Assembly (NCBI GenBank): GCA_905479965.1
Contig: CAJQOR010000144.1
Coordinates: 1 to 7,998, forward strand
DNA: 7,998 bases
DNA from: an uncultured Rhizobiaceae group bacterium
GTDB lineage: Bacteria > Pseudomonadota > Alphaproteobacteria > Rhizobiales > Rhizobiaceae
Reading direction: 5' to 3'
The notes below the pieces were generated by a model that searched no databases, had not been told where the DNA came from, and worked only from the letters and a program-made list of their open reading frames with translations. Made by a program: the position numbers and the translations under genes. This document shows positions 1 through 6,715 of this stretch, piece after piece; position 1 is the stretch's first letter; every line of letters starts with the position of its first letter.

Positions 1-537
1 AAAAGCAGAACGAAAAAACACTTGTCCTGAATATGCAATTGCGGGAATGGCAATCAGTGCGGAGACAAGTTCGAAAAGCTTGCGTGTTTCACCATCAGCG
101 CCAGACCAAACAGATACTGACAGCAACATTATATTTGCAGCGGCAAAACCTGCAACTGCGAGCGCACGGATCAGTTTGGCACTTTGCTGGTCTTGTTTGA
201 ACTCGCTTAAGTCTCCCAAATCAACAGGAGTGGGTGGGTAGCCTAACTTTTCCAATTGGTCGACGATTTTCAAGATATCGGCGGTTTGATCAATCTCTAA
301 ATCAAGCTGCTTCAATGTGAGATTAACACGTGCCGATGTAATGCCAGCCTGCTTGCGTAGTTGTTTTTCAATGATGTTGATGCACGAACCACAATGCACA
401 TTTGCAACAGAGAAAACATATTTTGTGTCACCTGATTTAAGTTCATGGCCAGAATGAAGATACTCCTCCCGGCGCGAAGTCTCGCGATAGTCTTGAGATC
501 CAAGCTCCTCAGCAATATCACCTGCACAGCAAGACAT
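1..537 (-). CDS. ccoI: CcoI/FixI copper-transporting P-type ATPase, N-terminal part (cut by window edge)
   Basis: Copper-exporting P1B-type ATPase of the inner membrane, needed for assembly of the haem b3-CuB centre of cbb3 oxidase. Only the first 179 codons are inside the window; the frame stays open to base 1. The protein begins MSCCAG, a Cys pair typical of this family. A heavy-metal-associated domain covers about residues 38-105, with the metal-binding CxxC at C49-G-S-C52 (context VHCGSCI). Two hydrophobic segments follow at about 123-144 and 155-174, the first membrane helices. The catalytic DKTGT and CPC motifs would lie outside the window. The ATG is 3 bases after the ccoH stop and is preceded by a strong GGAGGG site, which fixes the start. 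Position as the last visible gene after ccoG and ccoH supports ccoI over a generic CopA. Family assignment is firm; metal specificity is inferred from the family. Confidence 0.93.
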   Translation of the reverse strand, partial: MSCCAGDIAEELGSQDYRETSRREEYLHSGHELKSGDTKYVFSVANVHCGSCINIIEKQLRKQAGITSARVNLTLKQLDLEIDQTADILKIVDQLEKLGYPPTPVDLGDLSEFKQDQQSAKLIRALAVAGFAAANIMLLSVSVWSGADGETRKLFELVSALIAIPAIAYSGQVFFRSAF

Positions 538-540
538 GAA

Positions 541-1032
541 TTACCCTCCAACAACCAGGCGAACGGCTTTGTTCCAGGTTAAACCATCTTTTGCTTTAAC
601 TTTTAGATCGATCTGCCAAAGGCCTGTTTCAAGCGTGTTCTCAACAACGTAGAATTCACCGATTTGCGTGAAAGAGACGATGTGGTCATTGGTTTCGTGT
701 ACTGGGTTACCAACCTTTGCAGTGATTTTTGCACCTGAGATCAATGCGCCGTTGTTATCAGTTAGCATAAGGCGGAGCTGGTCATCTTTGTATTCAAGAT
801 GAGAAGACCAACCCAGTGCACGTTGTTGCTCAAGTTTTTCAGTTTCTTCGTTGAAAATCTGACTGGCGACATAGGTGTTTTTAACAACCAGACCAGTCCA
901 GGTGGAACCGGCGTTAAAAGCTAAAATCATATTCACAGTGATGATTGTTCCGAAAAACATGCAAATGATTGTGAACATGTGCCAACCTGTAAATTCAGTT
1001 GGTGCAACAAAAGATTTTACTGCTTTGATCAT
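541..1032 (-). CDS. ccoH: CcoH/FixH cbb3 oxidase assembly protein
   Basis: Small membrane protein required for stable assembly of cbb3 oxidase; in other species CcoH associates with CcoN and stays near the oxidase. The 163-residue product has a short cytoplasmic N-terminus containing TGWHM, one membrane helix at about 18-40, and then the family signature TWTGLVVKNTYVASQ at about 44-58. A periplasmic beta-rich domain follows to the C-terminus (FixH family). Length is normal for alphaproteobacterial FixH. The start ATG is one base after the ccoG stop, and the AGG-containing end of ccoG serves as ribosome site. The stop is 3 bases before ccoI. Nothing appears broken. The family is clear from sequence and position; the biochemical role is known only in general terms. 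Confidence 0.93.
   Translation of the reverse strand: MIKAVKSFVAPTEFTGWHMFTIICMFFGTIITVNMILAFNAGSTWTGLVVKNTYVASQIFNEETEKLEQQRALGWSSHLEYKDDQLRLMLTDNNGALISGAKITAKVGNPVHETNDHIVSFTQIGEFYVVENTLETGLWQIDLKVKAKDGLTWNKAVRLVVGG
544..549 (-). promoter_or_regulatory. Shine-Dalgarno site of ccoI inside the end of ccoH
   Basis: On the minus strand GGAGGG lies 6 bases upstream of the ccoI ATG and forms the last two sense codons (Gly-Gly) of ccoH. It is followed by TAATTC and then ATG. This decides the ccoI start and suggests that translation of ccoH and ccoI is coupled. Confidence 0.75.
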
Positions 1033-1033
1033 G

Positions 1034-2563
1034 TTATTTTCCTACCTCTGGTGCTTCAAATTTAGCGTTGTAGACGTCACGTTCGTTTGATTGTTTGTCT
1101 TCTGCGATGAATTTAAACGTCGTTGAACCTGCAACCAGATCGTCTTTTGGTTGTTTGATGAATACTCGTAACTCACGCAATTTATCTGGATCAACATTGA
1201 TCAAGAATGTTCTAGCTTCGCGGTCTTCAAAACCATTGATTTGCATAACCGCATTATCCAGACCATCGATTGAGAGCACGATAGAGCGCGGTTCTTGAAT
1301 CATGTTGAGGATTTTTACTGTGTATGCGTTACGGATGCCGCCGTCACTGAGCTGCACGAAAACTGGGTTTCTATCATGTTGAACATTGACCCCCAAACGA
1401 TCCCTTAATGATAATGCAGTAAGTAGTCCAAGACCCAGACATGCCCAAATCGCGAAATACATAATGGTACGGGGCCGCAAGAAAATCTTCGGGTTGAAAT
1501 GTTTGATTTTATCGATAAACCCGTTTTGATTCCGGATCCTGCTTGGATCAAGATTAAGCGTATCGGGATTGGTGGCAAGCGACATATTGGTGTTGTAATC
1601 TTCCAATGTTGAATAGGATATCAAACCCTTTTCACGACCAAGCTTCCCCATGATATCATCACATGCATCGATACATAGAGCACAAGTGATGCACTCCATT
1701 TGTTGACCATCGCGAATATCTATTCCTGCTGGGCAGACATTTACACAGGCCATACAATCAATACAGTCACCGCCCGTGAGTTCCGCTTTTTTGGCTTTTT
1801 TGCTGCCATGAGTGCGTGGTTCGCCGCGCCAGTCGTTATATGTAACAACAAGTGAGCTTTCATCCAGCATTGCTGCTTGGATGCGGGGCCTAGGGCACAT
1901 GTAATTGCAAACCTGCTCACGCATATGACCGCCAAAGACATATGTCGTTGCGGTTAAAATACCGACTGTGGCATATGCGATATAAGGGGCTTGGAGCGTG
2001 ATGAAATCTACGAGAAGCGTTGGTGCATCGGCAAAGTAGAAAATCCATGCACCGCCTGTGCCAACGGCAATGGCTAACCAGATCGCATGTTTGATAATTC
2101 GCTTGCGAAGTTTATCAAATCCATAGGGTGCTTTATCAAGCTTCATCCGTGCATTGCGATCGCCTTCTATAAAACGCTCGACAACAAGAAATAAATCAAC
2201 CCACACGGTTTGTGGACAGGTGTAGCCGCACCATGCACGCCCCATCACAGAGGTGACCAAAAATAAACCAACGCCTGCCATCACAAGCATGCCGGCAACA
2301 AAGTAGAATTCTTGCGGCCAGATCTCGATAAAGAATGCATAAAATCTGCGATTGGCAATATCGATGAGAACTGCTTGGTCTGGTGCATGAGGACCGCGAT
2401 CCCAACGTAGCCATGGGGTGATGTAATAGATGGATAGCGTGATAGCCATAATGATCCATTTTAAACGACGAAACTGACCCTCTGCACGTTTGGGAAATAT
2501 CTTCTTGCGAGCCTCATAAAGCTCGATCTTTTCAGGTTGAGGTATTTCTTGTTTGACGTTCAT
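1034..2563 (-). CDS. ccoG: CcoG/FixG polyferredoxin, cbb3 oxidase copper-assembly factor
   Basis: Membrane iron-sulfur protein of the CcoG/RdxA/FixG family, implicated in copper handling (reported cupric reductase activity) during cbb3 assembly. From the ATG at 2563 it is 509 residues. Membrane segments lie near 36-52, 86-106, 158-178, 190-210 and 365-384. Conserved Cys motifs are WCGYTCPQTVW (C112, C116) and VCNYMCP (C219, C223). A two-cluster ferredoxin domain has C267/C270/C273/C277 and C291/C294/C297/C301. The C-terminal 120 residues form the Ig-like FixG domain. An upstream in-frame GTG at 2626 would add 21 residues and overlap ccoP by 14 bases. I prefer the ATG because the GTG has no ribosome site, lies in a hairpin stem, and family members usually start just before the YxARxKxxPKR segment. 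Residue 225 is Arg where I expect Trp (MCPWPRIQ). Confidence 0.92.
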   Translation of the reverse strand: MNVKQEIPQPEKIELYEARKKIFPKRAEGQFRRLKWIIMAITLSIYYITPWLRWDRGPHAPDQAVLIDIANRRFYAFFIEIWPQEFYFVAGMLVMAGVGLFLVTSVMGRAWCGYTCPQTVWVDLFLVVERFIEGDRNARMKLDKAPYGFDKLRKRIIKHAIWLAIAVGTGGAWIFYFADAPTLLVDFITLQAPYIAYATVGILTATTYVFGGHMREQVCNYMCPRPRIQAAMLDESSLVVTYNDWRGEPRTHGSKKAKKAELTGGDCIDCMACVNVCPAGIDIRDGQQMECITCALCIDACDDIMGKLGREKGLISYSTLEDYNTNMSLATNPDTLNLDPSRIRNQNGFIDKIKHFNPKIFLRPRTIMYFAIWACLGLGLLTALSLRDRLGVNVQHDRNPVFVQLSDGGIRNAYTVKILNMIQEPRSIVLSIDGLDNAVMQINGFEDREARTFLINVDPDKLRELRVFIKQPKDDLVAGSTTFKFIAEDKQSNERDVYNAKFEAPEVGK

Positions 2564-2597
2564 CAGGTCAGTCTCTTGTTCAAGATAGATCTTTGGT

Positions 2598-2628
2598 AAA
2601 AGGTGGCGAGGATTATTCGCCGCCACCT
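2598..2628 (-). terminator. Hairpin plus short T run at ccoP/ccoG junction; possible attenuator
   Basis: Read on the minus strand, AGGTGGCG (2628-2621) and CGCCACCT (2608-2601) form a perfect 8-bp GC-rich stem with a 12-base loop. The stem is followed by a run of four T ending at 2598. The ccoP stop codon (2615-2613) lies within the loop. It looks like a weak intrinsic terminator or an RNA-stability element between the structural genes and ccoGHI. The T run is short and ccoG follows within about 35 bases, so full termination is unlikely. Partial attenuation, or protection of the ccoNOQP message, is the better guess. Confidence 0.45.
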
Positions 2629-3485
2629 AGTGAGTGTACGTAATGGGTTAATTGGCGAATGGTCACTTCAGACAAGCGTCCTTTCCAAGCGGGCATCACC
2701 CCTTGTTTTGGTTCAGATATCTGAGCGACGATTTGTTCATGAGTGTTTCCATAAAACCAAATCGCATCGTTTAAGTTTGGTGCGCCCAGTTCGCGTATGC
2801 CTTCGCCTTTTTCGCCATGACATGCAGCGCAATTGTCTGCAAATACGGTTTGCCCGCGAGCCGCTGCATCTGCGTCAAATTCTTGACCAGACATCTCACG
2901 TACATACCATGCAACATCCATGATCTCATTGCGTTCTAGCAATTCATCTGCACCATAGCGCGGCATTTCAGATAGACGTGTGTCATCATCTTGCTCATAG
3001 CGAATGCCGTGCTGCAAAGTGAGGTAAATATCTTCCAGAGTGCCGCCCCAAATCCAATCATCATCAATGAGGCTTGGATAAATTGTGCCACCGTTGGCGC
3101 CGGAGCCATGACATTGCGAGCAGTAAACTTTAAAGGCTGATTGTCCGCCGTTCACTGCAAATTGCAAGAGGTCAGAATTTTGGTTGACTTCTTCTAGCTC
3201 GATGCTGACCAGTTGATCCCCCAGTACTTGACGGCTCTTTTCAACTTCGGATAGTTCGGTTGCAAGTTCACCGCGGCTTGACCAGTTCCAAATACCTTTT
3301 GTATTGGTGGTAATACCCGGCCAAGCTGGATAGACAATTGTGTAGCCGATGGCAAATAAGATTGTTCCATAAAGCCCCCAAAGCCATGATCGAGGCAAAG
3401 GGTTGTTGAGCTCTTTGATGCCATCCCATTCATGCTGTGTTGTTTCAACACCTGAAATATCATCGATTTCTTTGTGATCTTTCAT
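2613..3485 (-). CDS. ccoP: CcoP, dihaem cytochrome c subunit of cbb3 oxidase
   Basis: Membrane-anchored dihaem cytochrome c that passes electrons from soluble c-type cytochromes or the bc1 complex to CcoO and CcoN. The 290-residue protein has a cytoplasmic N-terminus and a single membrane helix at about 33-55, as in the alphaproteobacterial form. Two periplasmic cytochrome c domains follow. Haem 1 binds at C122-S-Q-C125-H126 with probable axial Met174 (EMPRYG). Haem 2 binds at C219-A-A-C222-H223 with probable axial Met264 (VMPAW). Length is typical. The ATG is 3 bases after the ccoQ stop, with an AGAGGA ribosome site in the last ccoQ codons. The stop lies in a hairpin loop before ccoG. Identification is secure. 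Confidence 0.97.
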   Translation of the reverse strand: MKDHKEIDDISGVETTQHEWDGIKELNNPLPRSWLWGLYGTILFAIGYTIVYPAWPGITTNTKGIWNWSSRGELATELSEVEKSRQVLGDQLVSIELEEVNQNSDLLQFAVNGGQSAFKVYCSQCHGSGANGGTIYPSLIDDDWIWGGTLEDIYLTLQHGIRYEQDDDTRLSEMPRYGADELLERNEIMDVAWYVREMSGQEFDADAAARGQTVFADNCAACHGEKGEGIRELGAPNLNDAIWFYGNTHEQIVAQISEPKQGVMPAWKGRLSEVTIRQLTHYVHSLGGGE

Positions 3486-3488
3486 GGT

Positions 3489-3644
3489 TTAGTCCTCTTT
3501 AAATGGAATTTGTGCTGCGTCGTCGGAGAGTGATTTTGCGCCGGGACGAAATGTCCAGAAGACGACAAAGATGAAAATTGCAAACATGTAGAGCAATCCC
3601 CAACTGTCGGCGAATGTGCGCATGGCCTGATAATCGAAATCCAT
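3489..3644 (-). CDS. ccoQ: CcoQ, small membrane subunit of cbb3 oxidase
   Basis: A 51-codon gene between ccoO and ccoP in the canonical ccoNOQP position. The product starts MDFDYQAMRTFADSWGL, has one membrane helix at about 17-32 (LLYMFAIFIFVVFWTF), then RPG and an acidic C-terminal tail ending FKED. This is the usual CcoQ/FixQ pattern: short periplasmic start, one helix, RPG-type boundary and charged tail. In other species CcoQ stabilises the complex, notably the association of CcoP with the core. The start is fixed by AGGAGAG six bases upstream, overlapping the ccoO stop codon. The stop is 3 bases before ccoP. Sequence conservation in CcoQ is low, so part of the confidence rests on synteny. 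Confidence 0.93.
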   Translation of the reverse strand: MDFDYQAMRTFADSWGLLYMFAIFIFVVFWTFRPGAKSLSDDAAQIPFKED

Positions 3645-3650
3645 GATAAA

Positions 3651-3657
3651 CTCTCCT
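3651..3657 (-). promoter_or_regulatory. Shine-Dalgarno site of ccoQ overlapping the ccoO stop
   Basis: On the minus strand the ccoO stop TAG runs directly into AGGAGAG, which lies 6 bases before the ccoQ ATG. It supports the reality of the small ccoQ gene and implies coupled translation of ccoO and ccoQ. Confidence 0.7.
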
Positions 3658-4387
3658 AGCGAATGTTTTGGTCGGGCTCATAAGCGGAGAAATCCACCAA
3701 TGTTCCGAGCATTTGAAGGTATGCAACAAGCGCATCCATCTCTGTAAGTTTTGATGGGTCGCCATCAAAATCACCAAGGACAGCTTTTGGATATCGTTCT
3801 TCTAGACCCTCCCAATCTGCATCAGGATCTGCTTGCGCTGTAAGATCAACTTGTGCGTTTTCAACCATCTCATCAGAGTAGGGCACACCCACGCGACGAT
3901 TGGCGATGAGGTGGCTCTCGGGGTTGTTAAACTCCAACTCATTTTCTGCCAAGAAGCCGTATTGTGGCATGATGGATTCAGGCACAACAGATTGCGGATT
4001 GATCAAGTGCTGCACGTGCCATTCGTTTGAGTAGCGTGCACCAACACGGGCAAGATCCGGTCCTGTTCGTTTTGACCCCCATTGGAAGGGGTGATCATAC
4101 ATGGATTCAGCTGCCAATGAATAATGCCCATACCGCTCAACTTCATCGCGGAAGGGGCGGATCATTTGGCTGTGGCACACATAACATCCCTCACGGATAT
4201 AAATGTTGCGTCCAGCAAGCTCCAACGGTGAGTAGGGGCGCATCCCTTTTACTTTCTCGATTGTATTTTCAAGATAGAAAAGAGGTGCGATTTCCACGAT
4301 GCCGCCGATTGTGACAGCGACGAGTGAGGTCACCATCAACAATGTGACGTTTTTCTCAAGGACTGTGTGTTTTGATAAAAATGACAT
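3656..4387 (-). CDS. ccoO: CcoO, monohaem cytochrome c subunit of cbb3 oxidase
   Basis: Membrane-anchored monohaem cytochrome c of the cbb3 core, which receives electrons from CcoP and passes them to haem b of CcoN. The protein has 243 residues. It starts [13 protein letters not shown], has one membrane helix at about 14-37, and then the diagnostic [17 protein letters not shown] segment. That segment holds the haem c site C68-Y-V-C71-H72. The [14 protein letters not shown] motif follows, and the probable axial ligand is Met140 in ESIMPQYG. The C-terminus is a soluble periplasmic domain. The start is 11 bases after the ccoN stop, with AGGAA as ribosome site. Length and motifs are normal for FixO/CcoO. 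Confidence 0.97.
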   Translation of the reverse strand: MSFLSKHTVLEKNVTLLMVTSLVAVTIGGIVEIAPLFYLENTIEKVKGMRPYSPLELAGRNIYIREGCYVCHSQMIRPFRDEVERYGHYSLAAESMYDHPFQWGSKRTGPDLARVGARYSNEWHVQHLINPQSVVPESIMPQYGFLAENELEFNNPESHLIANRRVGVPYSDEMVENAQVDLTAQADPDADWEGLEERYPKAVLGDFDGDPSKLTEMDALVAYLQMLGTLVDFSAYEPDQNIR

Positions 4388-4398
4388 GTTTTAAGTTC

Positions 4399-6027
4399 CT
4401 ATTCAGCTGGTGTCGCAGCAGTTGCTACAGAGGTGAACGGTTGCTCATCTCGTGATTTACCAAGGATTGTCATGGTCAAATTGTAGGCCATGATGATTGA
4501 GCCTGAGAGGAATAATAGGCCGCCAAACACACGCATGACATAGTATGGATGCATTGCTGCAATACTTTCAGCGAACGAGTAGACCAAGTAGCCTTGGCTA
4601 TCATATTCACGCCACATAAGACCTTGCGTAATGCCTGATACCCACATCACGGCTGCGTAGACAACGATGCCCAGTGTTGCGAGCCAGAAATGCCAGTTGA
4701 CCATGCGAAGTGAGTAAAGTTGGTTGCGACCCCAAAGTTTTGGAACAAGGTAATATAGCGCGCCAAATGTGATCATGCCGTTCCAACCAAGTGCACCAGA
4801 ATGTACGTGACCAATGGTCCAGTCGGTGTAGTGAGACAATGAATTGACCGTTTTGATGGACATCATCGGTCCTTCAAATGTGGACATTCCATAAAAGGCG
4901 AGAGAGATCACCATCATACGAAGGATTGGGTCTGTACGAACTTTGTCCCATGCACCTTGCAAGGTCATTAGACCGTTGATCATACCCCCCCAAGATGGCA
5001 TCCACAGCATGATGGAAAAGACCATTCCAAGTGTTTGTGCCCAATCTGGTAGTGCGGTGTAATGTAAGTGGTGTGGACCGGCCCAGATATATAGAAAGAT
5101 CAATCCCCAAAAGTGGATGATGGATAATCTATAGGAATAGACGGGACGGTTGGCCTGCTTTGGAACGAAGTAATACATCATGCCCAAAAAGCCCGCTGTT
5201 AAGAAGAAACCAACCGCGTTATGACCATACCACCACTGGGTCAAAGCATCTTGAACACCTGCAAAGGCTGAATAGCTTTTTGAACCGAGTAATGATGCCG
5301 GCATGGTCAAGCCATTGACAAGATGCAGCATGGCTACTGTGATGATGAAGGATAGTAAGAACCAGTTTGCCACATAAATGTGCGGCTCTTTCCGTTTGAC
5401 CAGTGTGCCAAGGAAGACAATTAAAAATGCTACCCAGACAACAGTTAGCCAAAGATCGACATACCATTCTGGTTCGGCGTATTCCTTGCCTTGCGTAATG
5501 CCTAGCAAGTAACCAGTTGCGGCCATGAGGATGAATAGCTGATAACCCCAAAACACAAACCAACCAAGTCCACCACCCCAAAGCCGCGCGCGGCATGTGC
5601 GTTGAACGATATAGAACGAAGATGCGATCAGAGCATTACCACCAAAGGCAAAAATGACTGCTGATGTGTGGAGTGGTCTGACGCGTCCGAAATTAAAATA
5701 GGGTTGAAAGTTTAACTCTGGCCAAGCCAATTGCATAGCGGCAACAACCCCAACCAGAAAGCCGACAACTCCCCAAAACGTGGTTGCTATTACGCCTGCA
5801 CGAATGACATCATCCATATATTCCGATGGATCAACCTTCGCTGGTTTAGCCCTGTCCCAATTTGGTGCAAATTTTAAATTACGAAGCATCACAAAGCTGG
5901 CTAAAGCCATTGCGATGCAAAGCACTGTCATATGCGCTTGGAACAAGGAATCTTGCCCAAATGCGGCCGCTAACAAAGCTGCAAATGCAGCCAGTGCGGT
6001 AAAAATAATTGGTATTCCGGAAGTCAT
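4399..6027 (-). CDS. ccoN: CcoN, catalytic subunit I of cbb3-type cytochrome c oxidase
   Basis: Catalytic haem-copper oxidase subunit in the inner membrane; it reduces O2 to water at the haem b3-CuB centre and pumps protons. The product is 542 residues with about 14 predicted helices. Residues visible by family comparison are H120 (low-spin haem b), H269, H319 and H320 (CuB), Y313 (active-site Tyr cross-linked to the first CuB His), H407 (haem b3) and H409 (haem b). The H269-to-Y313 spacing of 44 and the Tyr-to-HH spacing of 6 match the C-type (cbb3) pattern and exclude A-type oxidases. About 60 extra N-terminal residues (two helices) relative to the pseudomonad protein are usual in alphaproteobacteria. 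GAGGGG lies 5 bases before the ATG. It is the first gene of the operon, downstream of an FNR/FixK-type box. Confidence 0.98.
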   Translation of the reverse strand: MTSGIPIIFTALAAFAALLAAAFGQDSLFQAHMTVLCIAMALASFVMLRNLKFAPNWDRAKPAKVDPSEYMDDVIRAGVIATTFWGVVGFLVGVVAAMQLAWPELNFQPYFNFGRVRPLHTSAVIFAFGGNALIASSFYIVQRTCRARLWGGGLGWFVFWGYQLFILMAATGYLLGITQGKEYAEPEWYVDLWLTVVWVAFLIVFLGTLVKRKEPHIYVANWFLLSFIITVAMLHLVNGLTMPASLLGSKSYSAFAGVQDALTQWWYGHNAVGFFLTAGFLGMMYYFVPKQANRPVYSYRLSIIHFWGLIFLYIWAGPHHLHYTALPDWAQTLGMVFSIMLWMPSWGGMINGLMTLQGAWDKVRTDPILRMMVISLAFYGMSTFEGPMMSIKTVNSLSHYTDWTIGHVHSGALGWNGMITFGALYYLVPKLWGRNQLYSLRMVNWHFWLATLGIVVYAAVMWVSGITQGLMWREYDSQGYLVYSFAESIAAMHPYYVMRVFGGLLFLSGSIIMAYNLTMTILGKSRDEQPFTSVATAATPAE

Positions 6028-6054
6028 GTGAACCCCTCATCTTCGTTCAAATGT

Positions 6055-6072
6055 GAGCGCGTGAAAGCGCCC
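6055..6072 (-). promoter_or_regulatory. Small hairpin in the predicted ccoN leader
   Basis: On the minus strand GGGCGC (6072-6067) can pair with GCGCTC (6060-6055) across a 6-base loop, with one G-U pair. It falls in the predicted 5' leader of ccoN, about 7 bases after the inferred transcription start and about 27 bases before the ATG. It could protect the message end or affect translation, but a 6-bp stem can arise by chance. Confidence 0.3.
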
Positions 6073-6085
6073 GATAACAATCAGA

Positions 6086-6091
6086 TTGATA
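6086..6091 (-). promoter_or_regulatory. Predicted -10 element of the ccoN operon promoter
   Basis: Minus-strand TATCAA matches the TATAAT consensus at four of six bases. If the FNR box centre (6120.5) is at -41.5, the start is near 6079 and the -10 hexamer must fall at 6091-6086, exactly where this element lies. The geometry is inferred, not measured. Confidence 0.5.
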
Positions 6092-6113
6092 GTTTGAAAA
6101 ACACATTGGGGCT

Positions 6114-6127
6114 TTGATCTAGATCAA
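6114..6127. promoter_or_regulatory. FNR/FixK-type operator TTGATCTAGATCAA
   Basis: A perfect palindrome fitting TTGAT-N4-ATCAA, the binding site of FNR, FnrL, FixK and Anr family regulators. These respond to low oxygen directly or through a FixLJ-type cascade. It lies in the divergent region between ccoN and the hemerythrin gene, 86 bases upstream of the ccoN ATG and 100 bases upstream of the hemerythrin ATG. cbb3 operons and hemN are classic targets of these regulators. The box does not tell FNR from FixK, and the regulator gene is not in the window. Confidence 0.88.
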
Positions 6128-6149
6128 TGTTAGCGGTTTTTGTTCAGCG

Positions 6150-6155
6150 CATATT
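6150..6155 (+). promoter_or_regulatory. Predicted -10 element of the hemerythrin-hemN promoter
   Basis: Plus-strand CATATT matches TATAAT at four of six bases. It sits exactly at -12 to -7 if the FNR box centre is at -41.5, giving a start near 6162 and a leader of about 66-72 bases. The match is modest and the position is inferred from class II activator geometry. Confidence 0.4.
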
Positions 6156-6227
6156 GCCGTGACGAACTGTTTTGATTTTCAAGTTTTACAAATCCAATTT
6201 GGTCGGTGAACCGATGAAGTTGAGAAT

Positions 6228-6692
6228 ATGATTATGAACTCAATCGGAAAGGATGCTGAGGTTTTGGCAGAATCACTTACCCTCGCAATAGACGAGCACT
6301 TTGAAGAGCAAGTCTCGTTATGTTCGGCCTTGGAAAAAATAGCTGATAGTTTGCCTGAGGATTTTGATCCGCAAATGTGCCTGAAGGCAGCGAAATCCAT
6401 CTATCCGGTTTTCAAAGGTGCACATGATTTTGAGGAGAATGTTCTGTTTCCCTATATTGCGATGAAGAATGACGATAGCGAGAGGTTGCAGCAAATCTTT
6501 AATCGTTTGCATGCTGAGCACTGGGAGGATGAAAGCTTTGGGGAAGAGGTATCGGAAGCTTTGATTGATCTTGTTCATGGAGAGCAAAATAACCCTGAGA
6601 AACTGGGTTATATGTTGCGCGGCTTTTTCGAAGGTGTGAAACGCCATATCGCTTTTGAACGCGAACATCTTGTTCCACTCCTTAAAAGATAA
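6228..6692 (+). CDS. Hemerythrin (HHE) domain protein
   Basis: Small soluble four-helix-bundle protein of 154 residues with the hemerythrin HHE pattern. Likely ligands of a di-iron centre are H24 (helix A), H66 and E70 in AHDFEENVLFP (helix B), H95 and/or H98 in LHAEH (helix C), and H140 and E144 in RHIAFEREHLVP (helix D). There is no signal peptide, so it is probably cytoplasmic. Family members bind O2, NO or iron, or help repair Fe-S clusters; the specific role cannot be read from sequence. It lacks the N-terminal domain of YtfE/RIC-type repair proteins. It is transcribed away from ccoN, 100 bases from the FNR box, and hemN follows 23 bases after its stop. A second ATG at 6234 is better spaced from the GAGAA at 6222-6226 and could be the true start, removing two residues. 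Domain assignment is good; function is uncertain. Confidence 0.85.
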   Translation: MIMNSIGKDAEVLAESLTLAIDEHFEEQVSLCSALEKIADSLPEDFDPQMCLKAAKSIYPVFKGAHDFEENVLFPYIAMKNDDSERLQQIFNRLHAEHWEDESFGEEVSEALIDLVHGEQNNPEKLGYMLRGFFEGVKRHIAFEREHLVPLLKR

Positions 6693-6715
6693 CCATACAG
6701 ATAACTGGTCATATC

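Noticed and set aside
47..241. Open frame on the plus strand
   Set aside because: It lies antisense to ccoI, whose frame encodes a clear metal-binding domain and membrane helices. It shows no protein-family features of its own.
312..554. 80-codon minus-strand frame overlapping ccoI and the end of ccoH
   Set aside because: It is another frame of the same strand as ccoI. The ccoI frame has the CxxC motif, the strong ribosome site and the expected operon position.
2603..2923. 106-codon plus-strand frame
   Set aside because: It is antisense to ccoP, including its second haem domain; composition is rich in Arg/His/Leu as in shadow frames, with no recognisable domain.
3999..4006. TTGATCAA, also at 286-293 and 1197-1204, resembling FNR half-sites
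   Set aside because: The halves abut without the 4-base spacer needed for an FNR/FixK site, and all three lie inside coding sequence.
5219..5596. 125-codon minus-strand frame within ccoN
   Set aside because: It is a shifted frame of ccoN; all haem and copper ligands are in the main frame.
6172..6185. TTGATTTTCAAGTT as a second FNR site before the hemerythrin gene
   Set aside because: The left half matches TTGAT but the right half (AAGTT) does not match ATCAA. At most it is a half-site.
6220..6242. TTGAG/CTCAA inverted repeat around the hemerythrin start codon
   Set aside because: A 5-bp AT-rich stem with a 13-base loop is too weak to support a regulatory claim.
6318..6668. 116-codon minus-strand frame opposite the hemerythrin gene
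   Set aside because: The plus strand carries the HHE ligand pattern, so this is a shadow.
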